This document shows positions 1 through 5,926 of a stretch of DNA of 5,926 nucleotides, piece after piece. Within the stretch, counting starts at the first letter, position 1. Each line of letters begins with the position of its first letter. The notes beneath the pieces are model-generated. The model was not told the origin of the DNA. It saw only the letters and a list, made by a program, of their open reading frames with translations, and made no database searches. The translations under genes were made by a program, and so were the position numbers. The DNA comes from Oscillospiraceae bacterium. Lineage in GTDB: Bacteria > Bacillota > Clostridia > Oscillospirales > Ruminococcaceae. The stretch is taken from NCBI GenBank assembly GCA_031285645.1, contig JAITVU010000380.1:1-5926 (forward strand), given 5' to 3'.

Positions 1-1
1 G

Positions 2-1510
2 TGGCTCTTTGAAAGGAATGAGATCGCGCAGTCGTTTCCCTACTTCCTTAAGGCGGATGATCTATACGGCATCGCCAGGGTGCTGAAAGTGTTAAATCCC
101 AAGAATATGGGGATCGAAAATTTTTTGGAAATGACAAGCTGCATTATGACGCTTGATGTCATGGATTTAAAGCCCTACCCCGTCGTCGTCGCCAGAATGG
201 CGGCCATTGAATATCTAAAAGGAAATATAGACGCGATGCGGGCGTTGTCAACGATTTTCTTTGAGTGGATTGATCCAGGCGTGCTGCCGGTTTCGCCGGA
301 AGAGTATTGCGAGTACATATGGGAAGCCGGCTGGCTCGTTATTCTTGATTCTGACGAGGCCCTGCCGGAACGGGAAAAGGACATCCTGGCGTTTACCCGG
401 CACTGCGACGAGTACATGCCTCATTTGAGCGATCAGGATGAGGCCCGCTTTTCCGTTTTCGGGTTTCCTTCAGTTCTGAGGGGCATACGGGACCATACCA
501 GGATCGTTTCGACAATGGAAGCGTTTCAGGAGCGCACTATAAAGTCGGGGGAATATCCTCTCCGCAATGAATTGTTTCGATTGCGGGGGGATTTGATGAG
601 AGCCGAGTATTATTATGAAATGGAAGAGTTTGACAAAGCAAATGAGATTATCAAGCAAACAATGACAAAAGCCGAAGCCGGAGGGTTCACCCACCTTTAC
701 TTTATATGTACCGCTTTGCTCGTGAAGCTGATGCGGGCGGAGCATAAGCCCAATGAAATCGACGCTCTGACCGCCCGTCTTGAGACAATGATCGTGAACA
801 AAAAGGAATATTTCTTCCTGCCGAATCTGCACGCATTTCAACTACGCAACAGGATCATTTCCGGTGAGGCCGCATTATCCGAGGTGTTTGAAGCGGAAAA
901 CAGCGCATATCGGGACAAGCCATATTTCTATCTGCTTTACCGCCATATCACACTTGTGCGCAGCCTGATATCCACAGGCAATTACAACGAAGCGATTCTG
1001 ATTCTTGGCAATCTTGACCTGTTGTGCCGGAAATACAAACGCACCATGGACTTAATAGAGGTAAATGTTTTGTGCTCCATCGCTCAGTATGGCCTGGGAC
1101 ATGAGGAAACCGCCTGCCGTCATCTCCTGGGGGCTTTGAAGGAAGCAAAAAAATATGGACTTATCCGCATTTTTGTTGATGACGCAAAGGGTTTGTGGCC
1201 TGTATTGGATATTGTCCACAAGCAGATGGCGGGCAAATATATGAGGCAAATCATCATCAGCTGCAAAAAGGAACTCACGCATGCAGGATATAAGCTGACC
1301 AAGAAAAAATATGCGCATCTTGAACTCACAAAAACCGAGATAAAGATATTGCGGGCTCTTCAGGCCGGTATGTCCTACGCGGAAATTGCTCAGGACAACA
1401 ACATCCGGATCTCTACGGTGAAATCCCGCGTGCATATCATTTACTCAAAGCTCGAAGTGAACAACAAGACGTCCGCCGTCCTTGCGGCTCAAGGTATGGG
1501 AATCCTGTAG
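2..1510 (+). CDS. LuxR-family (MalT-like/LAL) transcriptional regulator, 5'-truncated by window
   Basis: The frame is open from position 2 without a stop, so the gene begins upstream. The GTG at 80 has no ribosome binding site and lies inside continuous coding sequence, so it is not taken as the start. 502 residues are visible. The C-terminal ~63 residues (nt 1319-1507) form a LuxR/GerE helix-turn-helix: LTKTEIKILRAL, then AGMSYAEIAQ, then the recognition helix ISTVKSRVHIIYSKLEV. The preceding ~430 residues are alpha-helical with TPR-like pairs, for example AEYYYEMEEFDKANEIIKQ around nt 603-659. This matches the C-terminal half of MalT-like regulators, whose N-terminal part is usually a signal-responsive STAND ATPase; that part lies outside the window. 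Family members are cytoplasmic DNA-binding activators triggered by a small-molecule ligand. The ligand and targets here are unknown. A terminator follows the stop codon by about 70 bases, so the gene appears to end its transcript. Confidence 0.9.
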   Translation, partial: WLFERNEIAQSFPYFLKADDLYGIARVLKVLNPKNMGIENFLEMTSCIMTLDVMDLKPYPVVVARMAAIEYLKGNIDAMRALSTIFFEWIDPGVLPVSPEEYCEYIWEAGWLVILDSDEALPEREKDILAFTRHCDEYMPHLSDQDEARFSVFGFPSVLRGIRDHTRIVSTMEAFQERTIKSGEYPLRNELFRLRGDLMRAEYYYEMEEFDKANEIIKQTMTKAEAGGFTHLYFICTALLVKLMRAEHKPNEIDALTARLETMIVNKKEYFFLPNLHAFQLRNRIISGEAALSEVFEAENSAYRDKPYFYLLYRHITLVRSLISTGNYNEAILILGNLDLLCRKYKRTMDLIEVNVLCSIAQYGLGHEETACRHLLGALKEAKKYGLIRIFVDDAKGLWPVLDIVHKQMAGKYMRQIIISCKKELTHAGYKLTKKKYAHLELTKTEIKILRALQAGMSYAEIAQDNNIRISTVKSRVHIIYSKLEVNNKTSAVLAAQGMGIL

Positions 1511-1579
1511 CAGAACTGTTTGACTGCGATTCATATCAACTTTGTTTCAAATACGATTTAATAAGCGACTGTAAATGAA

Positions 1580-1616
1580 AAAGAATTCCGGATCTTTTCC
1601 GGAATTCTTTCTTTTT
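1580..1616 (+). terminator. Intrinsic (rho-independent) terminator after the LuxR gene
   Basis: A perfect 12-bp stem pairs 1580-1591 (AAAGAATTCCGG) with 1599-1610, around a 7-nt loop (ATCTTTT). It is followed by CTTTTT. The reverse strand also carries a T-rich run after the stem (CTTTTTCATTT), so the hairpin could act in both directions, although no minus-strand gene is seen. It separates the LuxR gene from the phosphodiesterase gene. Confidence 0.88.
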
Positions 1617-1656
1617 ACGCCGCCTTTTTTTAAACTTGGTTGGCTGTTTTTGGCGC

Positions 1657-1666
1657 CCAGGCCTGG
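1657..1666. repeat. Perfect 10-bp palindrome upstream of the phosphodiesterase promoter
   Basis: CCAGGCCTGG is a perfect inverted repeat ending 5 bp before the proposed -35 element. Its position would suit a binding site for a dimeric activator or repressor. No known regulator consensus is recognised, and a palindrome of this length can occur by chance. Confidence 0.3.
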
Positions 1667-1671
1667 TAGTA

Positions 1672-1700
1672 TTGTGATAGAGGAATGGGTTCAATAGTAT
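1672..1700 (+). promoter_or_regulatory. Putative sigma-A promoter of the PocR-GGDEF-EAL gene
   Basis: The -35 TTGTGA (1672-1677, 4/6 match to TTGACA) is separated by exactly 17 bp from the -10 TAGTAT (1695-1700, 4/6 match to TATAAT). Transcription would start near 1707, giving a leader of about 25 nt that contains the ribosome binding site. A competing extended -10, TGG-TAGTAT at 1664-1672, lies just upstream but has a poor -35. Confidence 0.45.
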
Positions 1701-1716
1701 CCCGATGTGTGCGTTG

Positions 1717-1724
1717 AAGGGAGG
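1717..1724 (+). promoter_or_regulatory. Ribosome binding site deciding the start at 1732
   Basis: AAGGGAGG lies 7 nt before the ATG at 1732. It falls inside the reading frame if the upstream in-frame ATG at 1705 is used. That earlier ATG has no purine-rich site before it and sits almost at the predicted transcription start. The start at 1732 is therefore preferred. Confidence 0.85.
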
Positions 1725-1731
1725 CGACGTT

Positions 1732-3633
1732 ATGATGAAAAAACAATTGATGCTGGCCGATATCATTGACCGGGACACTCTGCAGCAGTTGCAGGACAAT
1801 ATTACGAAAGCGGCGGATATCTCGGCCATCCTCCTTGACTCCGAGGGGGAATACATTACAAAACTGGGCAACACCAAAGGGATTTGCAGTCTGATAGAGG
1901 ATACTCATGAACCCGACGGCGCTTGCCGGAACTACCACAGGCAACTGTGGCGCATGGCCCGGGAAACCCGCAAACCCGCCTCCATGACCTGTCCCATTTC
2001 AGGGATAGCCGGCGCCTCGGTCCCTATTTTCCTGGACGATACGTTTTTAGGGGCATGGGTCATCGGCCGGGTCAGATTCCAGGACCAACCGGCGGAGATT
2101 TTCGCGGAGACCGCTCATAAGGCGGGAATCGACAAGGCGAAGGCATGGGAGGCGGTGGAAGAAACCCCTGTAATCCACCGGTCCGAGTTTGATATAATCG
2201 TAAACTTCATGTCCATTGTAACCGATGAGATCGTTAAGCTGACCATGAGCAACATGGAAATCATTGAAAAAAACGAGCAGCTTTCCATCCTCTCCGCCAA
2301 ACTGAACCAGATGGCCTATTTCGATAAGACCCTGCAAATTCCCAATGCGGAACGCATGCATCAGGATATGAAGGCGGGCGGTCTGCATGAAGCCCTTGTC
2401 GCGGTGGCTTTCGCGGATCTTCACCGGATCAACAATCTCTTCGGCAGAGCCTGCGGCGACGCGCTGCTGGGAGCGGCTCGCGACTTCCTATTGGAGATGG
2501 ACATCCCGGACAGCACCGTGTATCGTGGGCAGGTCAGCAATCTATGCGTTCTCTTTGGCGGTACGGGGGGAGATCCCGACCTTCCCCGCAGAACGGCCGA
2601 AAAAATCTACAACCGTTGCAAAAAGGCCTGGGAGGTCTCCATTGGAGAGCGGCGGCAGCATATTTTCGCCACCGCGCATGTTTGCGTTTTTCCCCTCCAC
2701 GGGTATCACGAAAACCTCACAAGCTACTTATCCAGCGCCATGGAGCACGGCATAGAGATTGCCCGCGGGACAAACGGCGTGGTGGTTTATGACGACGAGG
2801 CCCGCGAGCGATTCCATGCCGGCCTGCAACTTGAGCTCAGCCTGAAAAATGCCGTGGGTAACGGCATGCGCGGATTTTCTTTGGCATATCAGCCCATTGT
2901 CGATACGAGGGCCGCTATCTGGAAAGGAATAGAGGCGCTTTGCCGCTGGAACAGCCCGGAGTTCGGAAATGTTCCTCCATCCGTGTTCATCCCCATGCTC
3001 GAAGCAAACGGGCTGATCGGCGCCGTCGGCCAGTGGGTCCTGGAACAGTCCGTTATGCAGGTCAAGGCCTGGGGGCTCGACGCGGTCGAAGGGTTTCTTT
3101 TGGAAGTGAACCTCTCGCCCATTCAGCTCACCACCCCGCATTTGGACCGCATCATTATTGAGCTGCTTGAAACACACAGCTATCCTCCGGGGAAGCTCGG
3201 TCTGGAGGTGACCGAATCAAGCGAACTGAACTTTTCAAAGCATACGATGGAGGCTATTGTGCGGCTGAGCGAGATTGGCGTCGTGATCGTCCTGGACGAC
3301 TTTGGTACAGGTTACTCGTCCTTCAACTCGCTGCATAAGCTGCCTGTAAAGATACTCAAGACGGACAGGACATTCATCACCGGCATGGAGTCGGACGATC
3401 ACAAGCGGAAGCTGCTTTGCGCTATGGTGTCACTTGCCCACGGCTCCGGCATGAGATTCGTGGCGGAGGGCGTGGAGAGCTATTCACAGGCTCAGTTTCT
3501 TTTAACTCAGGGCGCCGATTTCTTCCAGGGTTATTTCTTCTCGCGTCCTCTAACCGCCGCGCAGCTTGCGGAAAAGCTGGACAACTTTCATTATCCTGTG
3601 GAGCAACTGGTATCTATGAGATATCCAAAATGA
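1732..3633 (+). CDS. PocR sensor / degenerate GGDEF / EAL c-di-GMP phosphodiesterase
   Basis: This is a 633-residue cytoplasmic protein with no signal peptide or membrane helix. Residues ~8-165 resemble the PocR sensory domain, with its three characteristic cysteines at C52, C65 and C87 (the last in TCPISGIAG, followed by a G-rich strand ending LGAWVIGRVR). A helical, probably coiled-coil linker spans ~170-195. Residues ~194-350 are a GGDEF fold: ADLHRINNLFG..CGD is kept (D229), but the signature loop reads RGQVSNL (265-271) in place of RxGGDEF, so cyclase activity is not expected. Residues ~364-618 are an EAL domain with every catalytic motif present: E401-A-L, N460, E492 (EVTE), D522-D523 (DDFGTGYSS), K543, E579 (AEGVE) and Q599 (QGY). 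It is therefore predicted to hydrolyse c-di-GMP to pGpG, with the PocR domain sensing a small ligand and the dead GGDEF possibly binding GTP as an allosteric site. It has its own promoter and follows a terminator, so it is probably monocistronic. Confidence 0.92.
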   Translation: MMKKQLMLADIIDRDTLQQLQDNITKAADISAILLDSEGEYITKLGNTKGICSLIEDTHEPDGACRNYHRQLWRMARETRKPASMTCPISGIAGASVPIFLDDTFLGAWVIGRVRFQDQPAEIFAETAHKAGIDKAKAWEAVEETPVIHRSEFDIIVNFMSIVTDEIVKLTMSNMEIIEKNEQLSILSAKLNQMAYFDKTLQIPNAERMHQDMKAGGLHEALVAVAFADLHRINNLFGRACGDALLGAARDFLLEMDIPDSTVYRGQVSNLCVLFGGTGGDPDLPRRTAEKIYNRCKKAWEVSIGERRQHIFATAHVCVFPLHGYHENLTSYLSSAMEHGIEIARGTNGVVVYDDEARERFHAGLQLELSLKNAVGNGMRGFSLAYQPIVDTRAAIWKGIEALCRWNSPEFGNVPPSVFIPMLEANGLIGAVGQWVLEQSVMQVKAWGLDAVEGFLLEVNLSPIQLTTPHLDRIIIELLETHSYPPGKLGLEVTESSELNFSKHTMEAIVRLSEIGVVIVLDDFGTGYSSFNSLHKLPVKILKTDRTFITGMESDDHKRKLLCAMVSLAHGSGMRFVAEGVESYSQAQFLLTQGADFFQGYFFSRPLTAAQLAEKLDNFHYPVEQLVSMRYPK

Positions 3634-3747
3634 GATCTGTCCAATGTGGATGAGGACGGCGCCGATTTTGAAGGGCGGGGCCTGACGCCCACGATGTATA
3701 AATTGCTCAACGGATACCTACGGGAGATGGATATACCGGCGTGGTAA
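3634..3747 (+). other. 37-codon coding-like tail in frame beyond the phosphodiesterase stop
   Basis: After the TGA at 3631-3633 the same reading frame stays open for 37 codons up to TAA at 3745-3747. Codon third positions are mostly G or C, as in the gene before it, and the peptide looks protein-like: an acidic start (DLSNVDEDGADFEG) and a helical end (YKLLNGYLREMDIPAW). There is no convincing RBS or start codon of its own. It could be a former C-terminal extension cut off by a nonsense change, a remnant of another gene, or chance. The upstream EAL domain is complete without it, so the TGA is accepted as the true stop. No family is recognised. Confidence 0.3.
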
Positions 3748-3865
3748 TCAGCCCGAATTGCAGAATGATCGTCAAAAGTTTGCATTGTGATATTTAGTAA
3801 AAACGAAGAATGGGCAAATATGGTGAAGCAGGCCACTTTAATCCTGGGCATACATAGGAAAACTG
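3748..3865. other. Intergenic sequence without a recognisable gene
   Basis: Stops occur in all plus frames and no start codon has a good RBS. No strong hairpin with a T-tract was found, so the terminator of the phosphodiesterase gene is not identified. The stretch becomes A/T-rich towards the promoter of the next gene. Confidence 0.5.
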
Positions 3866-3891
3866 TTGGATAAAATATTGGATAGTATAAT
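3863..3891 (+). promoter_or_regulatory. Putative promoter of the secreted surface protein gene
   Basis: The -10 is a perfect TATAAT at 3886-3891, 25 bp before the ATG. The hexamer at 17-bp spacing is CTGTTG (3863-3868), a poor -35 match, so the promoter may be weak or need an activator. Transcription would start near 3898, leaving a very short leader that begins almost at the RBS. Confidence 0.5.
3866..3884. repeat. Direct repeat TTGGATA x2, 12-nt period, overlapping the promoter
   Basis: TTGGATA occurs at 3866-3872 and again at 3878-3884, immediately before the -10 TATAAT. About one helical turn separates the copies, which would put both on the same DNA face. This is a candidate operator, but the A/T-rich setting makes a chance repeat possible. 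Confidence 0.3.
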
Positions 3892-3900
3892 GTACACATG

Positions 3901-3907
3901 AGAAGGA
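3901..3907 (+). promoter_or_regulatory. Ribosome binding site of the surface protein gene
   Basis: AGAAGGA lies 8 nt before the ATG at 3916. An in-frame TGA at 3913-3915 directly precedes that ATG, so translation cannot begin further upstream in this frame. Confidence 0.85.
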
Positions 3908-3915
3908 TTAATTGA

Positions 3916-5926
3916 ATGAACAAGATCAGAAACAGAAAGTGGATATATATGCTGCCTATGCTGGCTCTGCTGCTCACGGCCATACCCACCGCCGCGCTGG
4001 GCGCGGGCATCCAGGGAGGAGCGCCCACACTGACGGTCAATTCGACCACACGGACCGTGATGTTCGGCGGGCAGGAATGGTATGTCATCGGAACAAAGAA
4101 CGCAGGAGGAACCACACGCGGCGTCAGTTACGCCTCTATGCCGAACGACAGCGCGACTTTGCTGCTGAAAACCGGTCAAGCGTCATCGGGGAGTCCGCCC
4201 TATGGAATTTCGGAATTTCGCAAAAACAGTAACAGCAATTATACTACAGATAAAAACGAATACAAGGGCAGCGATCTTCATAAAAGGATGGAAAACGCGG
4301 CGGACAGCCTGTCTTCGGCGGAGCGGAACGTCGTCAACAAACGCACGCTTACATCCGGCGACGATTCGGCAGGGCATCTGATGAAAGGAGGCAACGTAGC
4401 GGATCAACTATTTTGGCCGATTTCATACGATGAATTCGACACGATAAAAAACAACTCGATCCGCGCGTACGGTGGTGAGGGATGGTGGCTGCGCACGGCC
4501 GTTGCCGACATCCGAGATAGGGCGTTTTATGCTTCTTCCGACGGAATCTTCCAGTTTCAGCTCCCCGTTACTGTCGATTACTTTGCGCTGCGTCCCGCTT
4601 TTAATTTAGATCTGTCTTCCGTACTCTTCAGCTCCGCCGCCGTGGGCGGCAAATCTGTTGCGGCTGTGGAGGGCGGCCTTGTCGGAGTGTCAGCGCCGGC
4701 CGGCACGATAAAATTTACGTTTCTGGACAACGATATAGCAACGCCGGCCCTAACGCTGCTGGGAACAACCAACGGCACGGGCAGCATCGGCTACAGCTAT
4801 ACCGGCGCTCAGACCGGAACGAACCAATATTTGTCCTGTGTGCTAAAAAACGATGGCGGCGTCCAGTATTACGGCAAACTGGCAAGCTGCGCAAATAGCG
4901 GTAGCGGTACGGTCACAATTGACCTTACCGGCGTCGCTGCCGGGGATTACACGTTGGACATATTCTCCGAGCAGGCCAACGAAAATAATGAGTCTGATTT
5001 TGCCGGCGCGCCCGCCACCATGACGCTCAGCGTCGATGGCAGCGGCAACGGCACGGTGCCGGAAACCGCCACCGACAATGACAAGCCGACCGTAGCCGGC
5101 GTATCGCCCAATACGAGCGGAGTGCCTGTTTCTACCGCCGCGCTGTCTGTTACCTTCGATCAGGCGATGAACACCGCCATAACAGATGGCGCGCCGGTGG
5201 GCAGCGTCAGCCTGTCGGGCGGCGATACCGCGCCCACGCTGACTTTTGTGGGCTGGAGCAATGACGGAATGACGGCGAACTATACCCTTTCAGGACTTGC
5301 GTACAGCACGACATATACCTACCATATCTCAGGTTTTGCGGATACCGAAGGCAACGTGATGGACGCGGTGGACAGTGGGTACACCTTTACTACGGCGGAT
5401 GACACCGCTTCCTATATCGTCACGCTGTACCAATCCGACGGCGGTACGGCAACGGTTTCCCATACCGCCGCAACGGCGGGAACGCCCGTTGCGCTGGGTA
5501 TTTCCTCGCTCGAAACGGGCTACAGCTTTGTGCGGTGGGATGTGTCGCCCTCCGTCGCATGGACAAGCGGGAGCGCGGGCAGCCGGAGCGCGGAGTTTGC
5601 CATGCCGGACAGCAATGTGGCTGTAGCGCCGGTTTATCAGTATAGCAGCGGCGGCCCCGTTCGCAACGACGCGACCGTCAATCCAACGGCGGCCGCGTTT
5701 GACAGGAACACTTCCGGCACAGGCTATGCCGACGTTTCCACTACACTGACGCCAAACGGCAATACATTTGGCGGCGTCACGCTGGATGGCAACCCGGTTG
5801 AAGTATCCGGTTATACGGTTTCGGGCAATCAGTATACCTTCGAAAAAGAATACCTCGCCACGCTGGGAACCGGCAACCGGGCGTTCGTCTTCAATATGAG
5901 CGGCGGTACAAACCCGGCCTTTACCG
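3916..5926 (+). CDS. Secreted multidomain surface protein (DUF6273-like, Ig-like, InlB-like, X2 modules), 3'-truncated by window
   Basis: The frame is open from the ATG at 3916 to the window end, giving 670 residues with no stop. Residues 1-30 form a signal peptide: a basic start (NKIRNRK), a hydrophobic core (LPMLALLLTAIPTAALGA) and likely cleavage near G29 or A30. Residues ~45-242 resemble a DUF6273-type domain, with FGGQEWYVIG (50-59), ATLLL, GGEGWWLRTA (186-195) and LRPAFNLDLSSVLF (225-238). Residues ~243-375 are a beta-rich segment of the kind seen after such domains. Residues ~390-494 look like a Big_5/SbsA-type Ig domain (KPTVAGVSPNTSGVPVS, VTFDQAMN, YTFTTAD). Residues ~500-575 look like a divergent InlB-type B-repeat (GYSFVRWDVSP, AEFAMPDSNVAV). 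Residues ~585 to the end look like an X2 module (VNPTAAAFDR, KEYLATLGTGNR, FNMSGG), cut at its last strand. The protein is probably exported and may bind glycan or the cell surface. No enzyme motif is visible. Its anchor (S-layer homology or sortase motif) would lie beyond the window. Confidence 0.9.
   Translation, partial: MNKIRNRKWIYMLPMLALLLTAIPTAALGAGIQGGAPTLTVNSTTRTVMFGGQEWYVIGTKNAGGTTRGVSYASMPNDSATLLLKTGQASSGSPPYGISEFRKNSNSNYTTDKNEYKGSDLHKRMENAADSLSSAERNVVNKRTLTSGDDSAGHLMKGGNVADQLFWPISYDEFDTIKNNSIRAYGGEGWWLRTAVADIRDRAFYASSDGIFQFQLPVTVDYFALRPAFNLDLSSVLFSSAAVGGKSVAAVEGGLVGVSAPAGTIKFTFLDNDIATPALTLLGTTNGTGSIGYSYTGAQTGTNQYLSCVLKNDGGVQYYGKLASCANSGSGTVTIDLTGVAAGDYTLDIFSEQANENNESDFAGAPATMTLSVDGSGNGTVPETATDNDKPTVAGVSPNTSGVPVSTAALSVTFDQAMNTAITDGAPVGSVSLSGGDTAPTLTFVGWSNDGMTANYTLSGLAYSTTYTYHISGFADTEGNVMDAVDSGYTFTTADDTASYIVTLYQSDGGTATVSHTAATAGTPVALGISSLETGYSFVRWDVSPSVAWTSGSAGSRSAEFAMPDSNVAVAPVYQYSSGGPVRNDATVNPTAAAFDRNTSGTGYADVSTTLTPNGNTFGGVTLDGNPVEVSGYTVSGNQYTFEKEYLATLGTGNRAFVFNMSGGTNPAFT

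Noticed and set aside
80..82. GTG as the start of the LuxR-type gene
   Set aside because: The frame is open and protein-like from position 2, no RBS precedes the GTG, and the family is much longer than this fragment.
1705..1731. Upstream in-frame ATG as start of the PocR-EAL gene
   Set aside because: It has no RBS, lies at the predicted transcription start, and would place the strong AAGGGAGG site inside the coding region. The ATG at 1732 has ideal spacing.
3673..3690. GGGCG / CGCCC hairpin as a terminator of the phosphodiesterase gene
   Set aside because: The stem is only 5 bp and is followed by ACGATG rather than a T-tract.
3787..3873. Small open frame of 28 codons beginning with GTG
   Set aside because: There is no RBS and no recognised family, and it runs into the promoter of the next gene. 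It is too short and weak to call.
3634..3915. c-di-GMP riboswitch upstream of the surface protein gene
   Set aside because: I looked for one because of the neighbouring c-di-GMP gene. No GEMM-like conserved core was recognised, and the predicted leader is far too short to contain one.
3591..4115. Minus-strand open frame of about 174 codons
   Set aside because: It covers the end of the EAL gene, the intergenic promoter region and the start of the surface gene, with no domain or RBS support. It is most likely an antisense shadow.
3912..4232. Overlapping TTG-start open frame across the beginning of the surface protein gene
   Set aside because: It is a shadow of the true frame starting at 3916, which has the signal peptide, domain motifs and a continuous 670 codons.

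Overview
The window holds three plus-strand genes. The first and last run off the ends. They suggest an anaerobic, Clostridia-like member of the Bacillota. Supporting this are a MalT-like LuxR regulator of the type common in Clostridia, a PocR-type sensor fused to c-di-GMP domains, a secreted protein built from a DUF6273-like domain, Ig-like, InlB-like and X2 modules, and strong AGGAGG-type ribosome binding sites with A/T-rich promoters. No genus can be named from the sequence.

Layout: (1) 2-1510 is the C-terminal ~500 residues of a large LuxR/MalT-like (LAL) regulator, with helical TPR-like repeats followed by a LuxR helix-turn-helix. (2) 1511-1731 is a gene-free stretch with a clear intrinsic terminator (1580-1616), a 10-bp perfect palindrome (1657-1666), a plausible sigma-A promoter (1672-1700) and a strong RBS. 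(3) 1732-3633 encodes a 633-residue PocR / degenerate GGDEF / intact EAL protein, predicted to be a ligand-sensing c-di-GMP phosphodiesterase. (4) 3634-3915 is a 282-bp intergenic stretch. It begins with a 37-codon coding-like tail in the same frame as the phosphodiesterase, beyond its TGA, and ends with an A/T-rich promoter, a 12-nt-period direct repeat and an RBS. (5) 3916-5926 is an open frame of at least 670 codons for a secreted multidomain surface protein, cut by the window end inside an X2-like module.

The terminator and the separate promoters argue for three transcription units rather than one operon. As inference only, the grouping of a transcriptional regulator, a c-di-GMP-degrading sensor and a secreted putative glycan- or surface-binding protein would fit signal-dependent control of a surface or adhesion trait. 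Nothing in the sequence proves a functional link. No RNA genes, insertion sequences, CRISPR arrays or recognisable riboswitches were seen.
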